A model generated the notes under the pieces. It did not search any database and was not told where the DNA came from. It saw only the letters and a program-made list of their open reading frames with translations. 64,000 nucleotides of DNA. Source: VXLM01 sp965242665 (GTDB lineage: Bacteria > Chloroflexota > Dehalococcoidia > Lucifugimonadales > VXLM01). A program made the position numbers and the translations under genes. This document shows positions 16,290-25,016 of the stretch, piece after piece (position 1 is the first letter of the stretch; each line of letters begins with the position of its first letter). The DNA is taken from the NCBI GenBank assembly GCA_965242665.1, contig OZ251484.1, positions 1,612,001-1,676,000 on the forward strand. The letters run 5' to 3'.

Positions 16290-18683
16290 TCACTCCCGCG
16301 CGGATGGGGCGAACTCCACCTCCCAAATACGGCCGGCGCCGTCGAACTGCCCGGTGACGATCCGCGCAATGGAGTACTGCGGAAGACCGACCCCGGCCAG
16401 ACACTTGCCGTCAAATATCACGCCGCGCTCGTTGAAGCCAAAGTCGAGGTTGTCGAATCCATATTGCCTGCGGTCGGCTGGAAGATTGTCCTCGTCTGCA
16501 GGGACGATGTGCAGGAAGAAATTCTCCTGCACATCACCGCCGCCACACGGCTCCTTGACGTAGTACAGATTGCTCCCATCAATGTGCAGATCGAACTCCG
16601 AGCGCGCCGTAGGCTCATCCGACACGATCGTTTGGTACTCGGAAATGAGCCTGGGACCTTGAATGACATGCGTTATACTCCAAACCTCCGCTCCATCGCT
16701 GGGGACTCGACCTATGCGAATCCCTGCGATGTTGTACTGCGGGAGATCGACGCTGGCCAGACACCTGCCGTCGAATAGCAGACCCTGATGGACGAAGGTG
16801 AAGGTGAAGTTGTCAAACCCATGTTTCCTGCGGCTGTCTGTGAGGTCACTGGCGTCGATTGGGTAGACGTGCAAGAAGAAGCGCGCCGTAGTGTCCGCGC
16901 GTTCGCACGGTTCCTTGAGGTAGTACACCGCCCGGTCATCGAAATAGACGTCGAATTCCTTGCGCGCCGCAGGCTCTGCGGATGCGACCGAACGAAATGC
17001 AGCCTCATACCACGCCTCCAAGCCGTCCCTGTCGTAGAGGAAGAAGTACTGGTTTTGGGGCGTAAACAGGGAGTCCGTATCCACGCGCTTTCGCATGATG
17101 ACGAACCCGCCCTCCACTGAGGAAAGATCCCTATAGTGGATCAAGCTCGTGTTCAGGTAGTAATCCATCGCATGAACCGCGACGCCGGAAAGGGACTTGT
17201 AGTCGCCTCCGACAGGGGTAACAGTGACGAGGTCCCCCGCAGTCAGATTGCGGATGGCGAGTAGGTCTTGCGCCGCAACCCGCGCATTCTGGGTCGCCTT
17301 CGCGCTGTGTCCGACGCGGCTCATCTGGAAGCTGGAGACTGCAAAGAGCAGAAGTGCTGCGACTACCGCGGCCGCGATGACGCCGTCTCGATTGGTCACC
17401 TTCCTCGCCAAGAGCAGCGCGATCGTGAAGAAGACAAGGGGGAGACCAATATAGTAGATAAGCTCGAAATCATGCTCTGCGTTGCTGTTGCGCATTGGCA
17501 GCGCCCAGACGAATCCGAAGGATGCCAAGGTAGCGAACAGAATTCTCGGACGGACGAAGATCGAGCCGACGAGGCCCGCAACGGAGAGGGCGATTCCGAG
17601 GACGAAGGCTAGGAGTTTCGATAACCGCGTCGGACTTTCGGACTCGCCGCTGCTGCCAAGCAGTGCGTAGGGAATGAACGTTTGTGAGATTTTAGAGAAC
17701 TGCCCTTCCAGAAAAGGACGCCATGGCTGTGATGCTTGAAGGGCACCTTGGTCAAGGCTAGTGCGTCGTAGCATGGCCTTGAATGACGGCAGCTCTGTCA
17801 GCGGTGTCTCGCCGTCGAGTGCGACGTACTCCATGGTGAAGTTGAAGGTGAGGACGGACAGGCCGAACCCTAGCGCAACTGCGCCCAACAGCAGGTAGCG
17901 GCTGCGAAACAATGCGGACGCCGCGTGTTTTAACTTGACATAATACGGAGGGGGGGGGGTAGAAGTTGCGGCGGCAGAACGCGCCCGCAACAGGTCGCGC
18001 GCAAGCCCGAAGATGACGAACGGCAGCACCAGGGCTAATACATGCCAACCCAGCAGTAGCGCGATGCATGTCTTGACGAGCAGCTGACGGAAGCGGCCTT
18101 CCTGCACGAAGACGACCATGCCGTGGAAGGTCAACATGACTCCAAAGAGGTCGGGCATCCCCTCGGGGGCGATCATGTCGTTGTAGTAGAGGAGGTAGTA
18201 CGACGAGAATGCCAGCAGGGTTGCAGTCAGTGCGATCCATCTGTTGTGCGTGAGGCGGCCGAGCGAGAGATACGTGAGGACTGCTGCGCCTGCGAAGAGC
18301 AGCAGCATGAGGATTCTAGCGGCGGTAATTTGGACAGACGGGTTACCGGAGACTGGCAGGGTGGCCAGCTTCATGATTGCGTAGCCGCCGATCGGGAAGC
18401 GGTTGTATGGCGCGTAACGGACTGCGCCGTCCTCGTCTATGAACCGACGATGGAACCGCTGGAAGCCGTGTTCGAGGGAGAGGTTCACGGCCACCGTGAT
18501 GTGATGCGAGGATATCCAGTTGTGACCGACTCCTCGGTAGAAGTATCCTCGGTCGCCGCTGAAGACGAACACCGTCGACAGCACAATCAACAGCAGGGCG
18601 AGGGGAAGCCAGGCGGATCGCAGCGCGGACTCGAGTCTACCGGGTAATGTCATGCTTGGGAGACGAGTCGCGCGAGATAGCAT
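16290..18683 (-). CDS. large polytopic membrane protein with twin C-terminal domains (glycosyltransferase-like)
   Basis: A 797-residue protein whose first ~470 residues hold about ten hydrophobic helices. Loops between the first helices look like those of GT-C/ArnT-type membrane glycosyltransferases or related dolichyl-phosphate-dependent enzymes, but no certain catalytic motif was found. After a short extracytoplasmic region, two ~85-residue domains follow in tandem (about 590-675 and 695-785). They share YYLKEPC/YYVKEPC, FFLHV/FFLHI, GFDNF/GFDNL, FDGRCLA/FDGKCLA and LPQY. Each has two conserved Cys and may bind sugar or surface ligands. An in-frame ATG at 18653 is an alternative start. A run of ten G lies inside the gene at 17950-17959. 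Function is unproven. Confidence 0.78.
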   Translation of the reverse strand: MLSRATRLPSMTLPGRLESALRSAWLPLALLLIVLSTVFVFSGDRGYFYRGVGHNWISSHHITVAVNLSLEHGFQRFHRRFIDEDGAVRYAPYNRFPIGGYAIMKLATLPVSGNPSVQITAARILMLLLFAGAAVLTYLSLGRLTHNRWIALTATLLAFSSYYLLYYNDMIAPEGMPDLFGVMLTFHGMVVFVQEGRFRQLLVKTCIALLLGWHVLALVLPFVIFGLARDLLRARSAAATSTPPPPYYVKLKHAASALFRSRYLLLGAVALGFGLSVLTFNFTMEYVALDGETPLTELPSFKAMLRRTSLDQGALQASQPWRPFLEGQFSKISQTFIPYALLGSSGESESPTRLSKLLAFVLGIALSVAGLVGSIFVRPRILFATLASFGFVWALPMRNSNAEHDFELIYYIGLPLVFFTIALLLARKVTNRDGVIAAAVVAALLLFAVSSFQMSRVGHSAKATQNARVAAQDLLAIRNLTAGDLVTVTPVGGDYKSLSGVAVHAMDYYLNTSLIHYRDLSSVEGGFVIMRKRVDTDSLFTPQNQYFFLYDRDGLEAWYEAAFRSVASAEPAARKEFDVYFDDRAVYYLKEPCERADTTARFFLHVYPIDASDLTDSRRKHGFDNFTFTFVHQGLLFDGRCLASVDLPQYNIAGIRIGRVPSDGAEVWSITHVIQGPRLISEYQTIVSDEPTARSEFDLHIDGSNLYYVKEPCGGGDVQENFFLHIVPADEDNLPADRRQYGFDNLDFGFNERGVIFDGKCLAGVGLPQYSIARIVTGQFDGAGRIWEVEFAPSARE
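17950..17959. repeat. G10 homopolymer tract inside a coding region
   Basis: Ten consecutive G on the plus strand read as proline codons (PPPP) in the minus-strand membrane-protein gene, about residue 243. A change of one base would shift the frame and truncate the protein before the second half of its helices. Such tracts can serve as slippage-prone phase-variation switches in surface genes, or may be an assembly weak spot. Confidence 0.8.
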
Positions 18684-18718
18684 GTCAGCTATAGCTGAAC
18701 ACTACCGGCAGGGGCGTG

Positions 18719-18907
18719 TTAGCTCTTGGAGCCCGATTCAGTATCGGACTTGGCTGCGGTCTGGTCGTCGCCGCTCTGGGTAGCCCGGAACGCTTGGATG
18801 GCCTTGCCCATGGCGCCTCCAATTTCCGGCAGTTTGCCTGCACCGAAGATGATGAGCACGATGAAGAGTATGACGAAGAGTTCTAGCGGCCCGATCCCGA
18901 ACGGCAT
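18719..18907 (-). CDS. tatA: Sec-independent protein translocase component TatA/TatE
   Basis: TatA forms the variable-size pore of the twin-arginine export pathway. The 62-residue protein starting at 18907 has the short N-terminal transmembrane helix (IGPLELFVILFIVLIIF), the conserved hinge FGAGKLPEIG with its Phe-Gly pair, an amphipathic helix (GKAIQAFR) and a charged tail. The ATG at 18907 is chosen over the upstream 18958 because GGAGG precedes it by eight bases and MPFGIGPLEL is the family start. No tatC is in the window; it must be elsewhere. The gene sits alone between a methyltransferase and the membrane-protein gene. Confidence 0.92.
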   Translation of the reverse strand: MPFGIGPLELFVILFIVLIIFGAGKLPEIGGAMGKAIQAFRATQSGDDQTAAKSDTESGSKS

Positions 18908-18985
18908 ATTGCGGCCTCCGTGTTCGTGTCTTGGAGTCAATGATATACCGAATGTCACGCGCGGTCAATGCGCGAATGGAGCATT

Positions 18986-19825
18986 TCATGACGTCGAATA
19001 CACTGCTTGGACTATTTCGATGCGCCGCTCTTCGAGATTGCGGAGCATGTTTCGTGCGCGTTCCTCGGAGCTCTCCCCGAAGATTAGGTCGATCGGGGAC
19101 GGCGGACCGGAAGAATCCTCCGCGCGCAGCGCTTTCCGAGCCCAGTCGACGCAAGCAGGAGTGTCGTCGCGCCACGCTGCCAGAGCGAAGCCGTGCTCCG
19201 CGAGTATCGTTTGCAGTTGGTCCGGACGAACGAGGAAGCTGATGGTTGGATCTCCTGCCCATGGTACTGGGTAGTGTGGTTGCCCTGCACATCCGGCAAG
19301 GATTTCGTGGATGGCGAGCCGTCCGTTGGGTCGGAGAGATCGCCATGCTTCGCGGTAGAGACGGCGCTTGTCCGGGACGTTCATGGACACGTGCTGCATC
19401 CAGACTACGTCGAACGAGCCGTCATCGAAGGGCAGGTCGAGGGCGTTGGATACGTGGAGGGATACGGAGTCCGAGAGTCCGACGAGATCGATGAGGATTC
19501 GCCCTGCGCGAACGTAGTCATGAGTTAGGTCGATGCCGGTCACTTGGCAGTCGTATTCGGCTGCAAGCGTGCGCGCTGCGCCTCCCATCCCGCACCCGAC
19601 GTCGAGGACGCGCGTTCCGGGCTGGATGTCTGCGAGCTGCGCCAGGTCGCGAGTGGCGGACCGTCCGCGAGCGTGAATGTTCTCGAAGGGCGAGAGGTCG
19701 CTTGGCGAGAGGTTTTCGAGGTTCTTGCCGTCCCGAACCATGGCGGACAGGATGGCGTCTGCCAGATGGGAACGGCCGTAGTGTCGGCCTATCGACGCAG
19801 CGTATGGCTCTGGTGCGGTGGACAA
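18986..19825 (-). CDS. class I SAM-dependent methyltransferase
   Basis: A 279-residue methyltransferase with motif I VLDVGCGMGG (about 71-80), motif II GIDLT, and VVWMQHVSMNV followed by RSLRPNGRLAIHE, typical of the Methyltransf_11 group. The N-terminal GRHYGR and the overall length resemble glycine-sarcosine/dimethylglycine and related small-molecule methyltransferases, but the substrate is not deducible. The start at 19825 is a TTG four bases after the YhaN-like stop; an internal ATG near residue 29 is possible. Closely spaced with the repair genes upstream, so possibly co-transcribed. Confidence 0.84.
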   Translation of the reverse strand: MSTAPEPYAASIGRHYGRSHLADAILSAMVRDGKNLENLSPSDLSPFENIHARGRSATRDLAQLADIQPGTRVLDVGCGMGGAARTLAAEYDCQVTGIDLTHDYVRAGRILIDLVGLSDSVSLHVSNALDLPFDDGSFDVVWMQHVSMNVPDKRRLYREAWRSLRPNGRLAIHEILAGCAGQPHYPVPWAGDPTISFLVRPDQLQTILAEHGFALAAWRDDTPACVDWARKALRAEDSSGPPSPIDLIFGESSEERARNMLRNLEERRIEIVQAVYSTS

Positions 19826-19828
19826 AGA

Positions 19829-22800
19829 TTAGGTGATTTCTACGACGTGCGGCGCTTTCTCGCCGGCATCAGATGCGGCGCGTTGAAATAGGCTGACGAC
19901 TGACGGGTGGCAGGTAAAGACCAGCACTTGATTTGTGTGGGAGAGTTCCATGAAGGCGAGGGCGGCGCGAAATGCGCGGTCGCGGTCGAAATTCACGAGC
20001 ACTTCGTCGACGACGACGGGCAGGGGTTCGGTTCGTTGGCCGAGCTCGCGGATCAGTCCGAAGCGGAGGGAGAGGAAGAGTTGCTCGCGTGCGCCTCGGC
20101 TGAGCTGAGATGGCTCCTTGCGGAAACCGTGGGAATCGTTCACGGTGATGGTCTGTTGGCCGAGGGGAGCGTAGACTTGCTGGTAGCGTCCTTGGGTGAT
20201 GTCCGCGAAGAATTTCTGTGCATGGCGGACGACGCCCGGCTGCCGCTCTTGCTCGAATTTCCTTCGCGCTTCTTCGAGGAGATTCCGGGCGATAGTGAGC
20301 TTCGTCCACTCATGGGCGTGGACTTGGATCTGTTCCAAGAGGACGTTGCGCTGCACCCGCAGAGCGGAAGATTCTCCTTCGTCCATCAGTCTGTTGCGCT
20401 CAGTCTGGGTGGAGCCGCGGTCGGTGGATAGTTCCTCGATTGCAGAATCCGCCTGGGCTCGTTCTTCTTCCAATCTGCGTATTTCCGCGTCGACGGTTTG
20501 TCGGTCTACGACGCGCAGCTCGGCCATCAGCGATTCGAGTGGTTCGCCCGGTCCGCTGATGCGTTGGAGATGGTCGCGCGCGGCTAGGCGCTTTGCTTCG
20601 AGATCGTTGCGTTTGCGGTGGAGTTCTGCACGGCGTCGAAAGTCTTCACCGTCCGCGGCGCCGCCAGACGAGAGGAGTTTCCCCCTCTCTTCGTTCGCCT
20701 CGCGCAAGGCGTTCGTACGCTCCTCGAGACGGCGGCTGGCGTTCTCTCGTTCTATGTCGGCATCTGCTCGATCTCTGTCTTTGCGTTCGACTTCATTATG
20801 CAGATCGATCAGACTGTCGGCCGCGTCCGCGGTAGTGCGAGGCTCGTTCCTGTCGAATGCCACTCCGAAGGCTGCTGCCAGGGGCGCGACGGCATCGATA
20901 TATTCGTCGATATCTTCTTGGATGGCGCCCACGCGCTGTCGCCAGCTTCGGACGTTTGCGAGATGGCTACGCCCCGTTTTGATCTGTTCTCGAAGCTTGG
21001 CGACCGTGTCCGGGGTGAAGGCATCCTGTAGACCGTATCCTCGCAGCCGCTCTTTCCACTCGCTCTGGACTGCGTCGAGGTGTGTCTGCGATTCTGCGAA
21101 TCGAAGTCGTGCGTTATCCAATTTCGTTTCGGCGCTCGCTCGATCTCTGACTCTTTGCTCGACTTCGCTATGCAGATCGATCAGTCTGTCGGCGGCGTCC
21201 GCGGCGGTACGCGGCTCGTTCCTATCGAACGCAACTCCGAAGGATGCTGCCAGAGGTGCGACGGCGTCCATGTATTCTTCGATGTCCTCTTGGATAGCGT
21301 CGACGCGCTGTTGCCAGCTTCGCAGGTCGCGGAGCTGGGTGAGTCCGAGATCGACTTTGCTGCGGAGCTCGACTACGGTATTCGGTGCGAAGGTATCCCG
21401 CAGCCCGCGCGCTCGGAGCCAGTCGCGCCATTCTCTCCGTACAGCTTCGATCCGCTCCCTCGCGACATCGGCCGCTTCTCGAGATTGCTCTTTTCTGCTC
21501 CTTCGCCGCTCGGTCGATTCTCTCGCACGGTCAAGGGTTTCGGAGAGGTTGGTCCATGTGCGAAGCGCAGTTTCGTCCTCGTCGAGTGAACCTTGGGCGG
21601 CAATGATGGACGTTTCGTCCACGGTCTCGATACCGAGAGACGCGACGTCCTGTTGGAGGGTTGCTTGGGATTCCGCTAGGTCGGCCTTTGCACGTTCGAA
21701 CGACTCGCGGATTGGGGCGGCGTGCGGAGATTTGGCGTTCGATCTGTGAGGAGAACGGATGGACATGAACATGTATGCAGCAATACCTATCAGAGCCAGG
21801 CCGGCAACAGCGCCTATGGGCAGAGCGGGTCCTCCAAGGACGGCGCCCGCGGCTCCCAGCGCGATGCCGGCGAGAATACCGATGGCTGCTATCGCCTTGC
21901 CGGAAGTGTTCCGCTGGTCCGGTGTCGTCGGCTCAGTGAGGGAGTCTAGCTGATCCTGCAGGACGGAGACACGCTCGCGGGCAGGTTGGATCTGCCGCAG
22001 GCGTGAGTCCATTGTGCGAATGAGCGTGCGGCGCTCTCGTAATTCTTCGACGTCCAGGGTCGGCTCCGGACGGGAGTCAAAGTCACGTTGGGCTGCTTCT
22101 TCCTGCTGGAGCGCTTCGTCGAGCCAGGTTTGGTCTTGAGCGAGCTCTGCTTCGCGCTGGGCGAGTTCGTCGCCGGCTTCGCGCAGGCGTTCTTGATACT
22201 GGGCGATTTCCTCTCGGATCGCTATGGACAGGTCGAAGCTATCGAGTCGAGCCTCGTCCCAGTCGGGGCCGATGTCCCGTAGGGTTTGCATGAGGGAGGT
22301 TCGATGCTCTTCAAGCTCTGCTTTGCGCTCCGGCAGGTCGTGGACGGAGTTGTCGAAGGATGTGCGGCCCCGCTCCAGCTTCCTGATGTCGTCCGAGTAC
22401 ACGAGAATGGTTTCCTGCTCGACGTGTCCCGCAGTTTCTTCAAACGCGGCCTCGGACTGACGAAGGTTGGACTCGGCAGCGCGGAAGAGCTCGCTGGCTT
22501 CGCGCAGCCGTTCTCCGAACTGCGAAATCTCCTGATTGGCGGTTATCGGCAGGTCGAAGCTATCGAGTCGAGCCTCGTCCCAATCGGGGCCGATGTCCCG
22601 TAGGGCTTGCATGAGGGAGGTTCGATGCTCTTCAAGCTCTGCTTGGCGCTCCGGCAAGTCGTGAACAGAGTTGTCGAAGGATGTGCGGCCGCGCTCCAAA
22701 CTGCGGATATGGTGAGAGTGCGAGAGAATATCCTCATGCTGGATGGGCGTGTCCGCCTTTGCGTTCGCTTCCACCAAGAGTCTGTGTGCGGAGTTGTATT

Positions 22801-23677
22801 CTTGCCTCGCGGTTCCAATCCGGTCGTCGAGCGCTTCCAGGCGGCTGACGCCGTCGACGGGGAAGCGTTCGATGAACGGCAGCCTACGCAGCTCCTGCTC
22901 GGCGACGACTAGGGAATGCCAGTCGTCCCAGGCGTTTTCGATGCGCCGCCACCGATCGAGCTCCGATTGGCGTTTTCGGCGCTGGTCGTTTAGTCCTTCG
23001 AGATCCGCCTCGACCTGTTCCAATTTGGCAGTGAGGACCGCATACCGTGCAGCGTTGCCGGCAACCTCTCGGAGCCTGGAGTCTATCGTCTGAAGATCGG
23101 CGTAGACTTTGTGGACTTCCTGACTGCTTCCTCCCTTGCGGAAGAGGACGTCACGGCGGGACTGCAGCGACTTCATGGTTGAGGGGAGGCTCATCGCGCC
23201 CATGCCGGCGCTGTATATCTGACTATTGACTTTGTCGTCTTTCAGGAGGTCGTCGCTGTGGAGCTCGTCGAGAGTGAAGGCGAAGACGTTTTGGAACACG
23301 TCCTTGGAGTGGTGTCCCAGCAGTTTGGCAAGGGCGGCCTCGTCGATCGTCTCGCCTCCGCCGTTCGTTATCGTGACCGGCCCTCCGCCGCGTCCTTGGA
23401 AGCGGCGCACAGTGTAGCGGTCTTTCGCTTGGTTCTCGACCAAGCCAGAAGCGGCGATGGTTATGCTGCCGCCGTGTCTCCCGCCCGCCAGAGGGGGATA
23501 GTGTCGAGCGCCTCCGCGCAAGGGGAATCCGAATAGGGTGGAGCGAATGAACTCCAGATAAGTGCTCTTTCCTGCCTCGTTTGGTCCGTAGAAGACGGTT
23601 ACGGGATGATCCAGGGGGCCGACTGCGTGGTCTGCGAAGCGCCCGAATCCGTCGATATAGAATCCGAGTACTCTCAC
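19829..23677 (-). CDS. SMC-like ATPase of the YhaN/SbcC type
   Basis: A 1282-residue ATPase that probably pairs with the next gene as a DNA-end-processing complex. Walker A is GPNEAGKST (about residues 31-39). The C-terminal half-site holds LSRGAREQLFLSLRFG (ABC signature) and PVVVDEVLVNFD (Walker B). Long coiled coils fill the middle, interrupted near residue 600 by two hydrophobic helices (GKAIAAIGILAGIALGAAG and GAVAGLALIGIAAYMFM), as in Bacillus YhaN and unlike SbcC. Two internal duplications are visible at DNA level: a 107-residue period (about 22229-22380 against 22550-22700) and a 124-residue period (about 20820-20945 against 21190-21315). It overlaps the upstream nuclease gene by four bases. 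Confidence 0.87.
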   Translation of the reverse strand: MRVLGFYIDGFGRFADHAVGPLDHPVTVFYGPNEAGKSTYLEFIRSTLFGFPLRGGARHYPPLAGGRHGGSITIAASGLVENQAKDRYTVRRFQGRGGGPVTITNGGGETIDEAALAKLLGHHSKDVFQNVFAFTLDELHSDDLLKDDKVNSQIYSAGMGAMSLPSTMKSLQSRRDVLFRKGGSSQEVHKVYADLQTIDSRLREVAGNAARYAVLTAKLEQVEADLEGLNDQRRKRQSELDRWRRIENAWDDWHSLVVAEQELRRLPFIERFPVDGVSRLEALDDRIGTARQEYNSAHRLLVEANAKADTPIQHEDILSHSHHIRSLERGRTSFDNSVHDLPERQAELEEHRTSLMQALRDIGPDWDEARLDSFDLPITANQEISQFGERLREASELFRAAESNLRQSEAAFEETAGHVEQETILVYSDDIRKLERGRTSFDNSVHDLPERKAELEEHRTSLMQTLRDIGPDWDEARLDSFDLSIAIREEIAQYQERLREAGDELAQREAELAQDQTWLDEALQQEEAAQRDFDSRPEPTLDVEELRERRTLIRTMDSRLRQIQPARERVSVLQDQLDSLTEPTTPDQRNTSGKAIAAIGILAGIALGAAGAVLGGPALPIGAVAGLALIGIAAYMFMSIRSPHRSNAKSPHAAPIRESFERAKADLAESQATLQQDVASLGIETVDETSIIAAQGSLDEDETALRTWTNLSETLDRARESTERRRSRKEQSREAADVARERIEAVRREWRDWLRARGLRDTFAPNTVVELRSKVDLGLTQLRDLRSWQQRVDAIQEDIEEYMDAVAPLAASFGVAFDRNEPRTAADAADRLIDLHSEVEQRVRDRASAETKLDNARLRFAESQTHLDAVQSEWKERLRGYGLQDAFTPDTVAKLREQIKTGRSHLANVRSWRQRVGAIQEDIDEYIDAVAPLAAAFGVAFDRNEPRTTADAADSLIDLHNEVERKDRDRADADIERENASRRLEERTNALREANEERGKLLSSGGAADGEDFRRRAELHRKRNDLEAKRLAARDHLQRISGPGEPLESLMAELRVVDRQTVDAEIRRLEEERAQADSAIEELSTDRGSTQTERNRLMDEGESSALRVQRNVLLEQIQVHAHEWTKLTIARNLLEEARRKFEQERQPGVVRHAQKFFADITQGRYQQVYAPLGQQTITVNDSHGFRKEPSQLSRGAREQLFLSLRFGLIRELGQRTEPLPVVVDEVLVNFDRDRAFRAALAFMELSHTNQVLVFTCHPSVVSLFQRAASDAGEKAPHVVEIT

Positions 23678-24954
23678 TGGGCGTCGTCCTCCTCGACGAG
23701 TAGGTCGACGGCTATTGCTTCCGCTTCGTCGAGGAGCGCGGCAATCTCGTCGTCGGAAGGTTCATGGTCGGACAGGTAGCGCCGGAATCGGCGGTGTTGG
23801 TACAGGTCGGGAATCCCTGCGCGCAGTCGGGACAGCAGTTCCGGCTCGTCCTTGGCGCTGTCGGACGTCTTCAACACCTCAGCCACGAAATCCGACCCCT
23901 CGACGCGCTCCGTGCGGTCGAACGGTGATGCGGTCTCGTCTTCGATACGCTCGCACCAGGCGAACGGCGACGCGCCCGCCCACTCGTTGTTGATGTCTTC
24001 CGTCAGTTGCTCCAGCGTGAAGCCCGGTTTCCGGAGAGAGCTGTGCAAGACGCCTCGCCCAGTCAGGGCAAGGCGGGCGATTATGGGTCTGCCGTCTGCG
24101 GCATCCAGCATTTGCCGCATTGCTTCGTGTAATTCGCCGAGCAGGTCTTGATCCGTTTCCATGCGTGAGATGTCTAGTTCGCGCTGTTCCCAGCGGACGG
24201 TGTCCATCGCGTGGAACTCGAGGCGGGCGTTCCGTCCGTCGTCGACCTCGACGAGGTACACGCCGCGGGGTCCGGACTCGTTGGGATGCCTGCCTTGTGG
24301 GTTGCCCGGGTAGACGACGGTTGGGTTCTCCGCTCTGAGCACCTCGCGGGTGTGCACGTGTCCGAGCGCCCAATAGTCTATGCCGGAATGTTCGAGATCG
24401 ACCAGGGAACAGGGGGCGTATGCTGCGTGTTGGGTGTTGTTGCCGACGTTGGCATGGAGCAAACCGACGGAGAAGGGGGTTGGATCGACCATACCCAGCC
24501 GATGGACGAGGTTTTCGTATACGTCGCGCGTCGGGTAGCTGATGCCGTGTACCACCGCACGGGTTGGGTCGTCGGGGAAGACGGGGGCGGACTCGAAGGC
24601 GGGGCCAAAGCGGGTGCAGCTCGGTGGATAGTCGAGACGCGCTTCCCACCCGTCGAGCGGATCGTGGTTTCCGTGACAGACGAACGAGCGGATGCCTTGG
24701 TCGTGGAGACGCTGCAAGCCGTCGATGAATTTGCGCTGGGCGCGCAGGCTCCGGTCGGCCGAGTCATAGATATCCCCCGCGACGAGCAGAGCGTCGACCC
24801 CTTCGGCGGCGCACAACCGAATGATGTTCTCGTATGCTTCGAACGTTGCGTGGTACAGGGCGTCCGCAATGGTTGGGGGAGCAGTGGACTTCATGCCCAA
24901 GAAGGGGCTGTCGAGATGCAGGTCTGCGGCGTGTACGAAGCGAATGGTCGTCAT
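23674..24954 (-). CDS. DNA repair metallophosphoesterase, SbcD/YhaO type
   Basis: A 426-residue calcineurin-like nuclease. The metal and catalytic motifs are HAADLHLDSP (motif I), VAGDIYD (II), FVCHGNHDP (III), LLHANVG and GHVHTREVL (IV/V). The C-terminal third is the capping domain for the ATPase partner. The stop overlaps the ATPase start as ATGA, so the pair is expected to form a Mre11-Rad50-like complex acting on DNA ends. Together with addAB directly upstream on the same strand it makes an eight-gene-length repair block, about 12 kb, of just four genes. Confidence 0.9.
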   Translation of the reverse strand: MTTIRFVHAADLHLDSPFLGMKSTAPPTIADALYHATFEAYENIIRLCAAEGVDALLVAGDIYDSADRSLRAQRKFIDGLQRLHDQGIRSFVCHGNHDPLDGWEARLDYPPSCTRFGPAFESAPVFPDDPTRAVVHGISYPTRDVYENLVHRLGMVDPTPFSVGLLHANVGNNTQHAAYAPCSLVDLEHSGIDYWALGHVHTREVLRAENPTVVYPGNPQGRHPNESGPRGVYLVEVDDGRNARLEFHAMDTVRWEQRELDISRMETDQDLLGELHEAMRQMLDAADGRPIIARLALTGRGVLHSSLRKPGFTLEQLTEDINNEWAGASPFAWCERIEDETASPFDRTERVEGSDFVAEVLKTSDSAKDEPELLSRLRAGIPDLYQHRRFRRYLSDHEPSDDEIAALLDEAEAIAVDLLVEEDDAQ

Positions 24955-25016
24955 GGTCTTCTCGTCGGATGCAGGAAGTATTGCGGCGCAAGTATAGCGA
25001 ACTGGAGGGCGTTTCG

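Noticed and set aside
20196..21749. 517-codon plus-strand frame rich in Ser and Arg
   Set aside because: Antisense shadow of the YhaN-like coiled coil, created by biased codon use.
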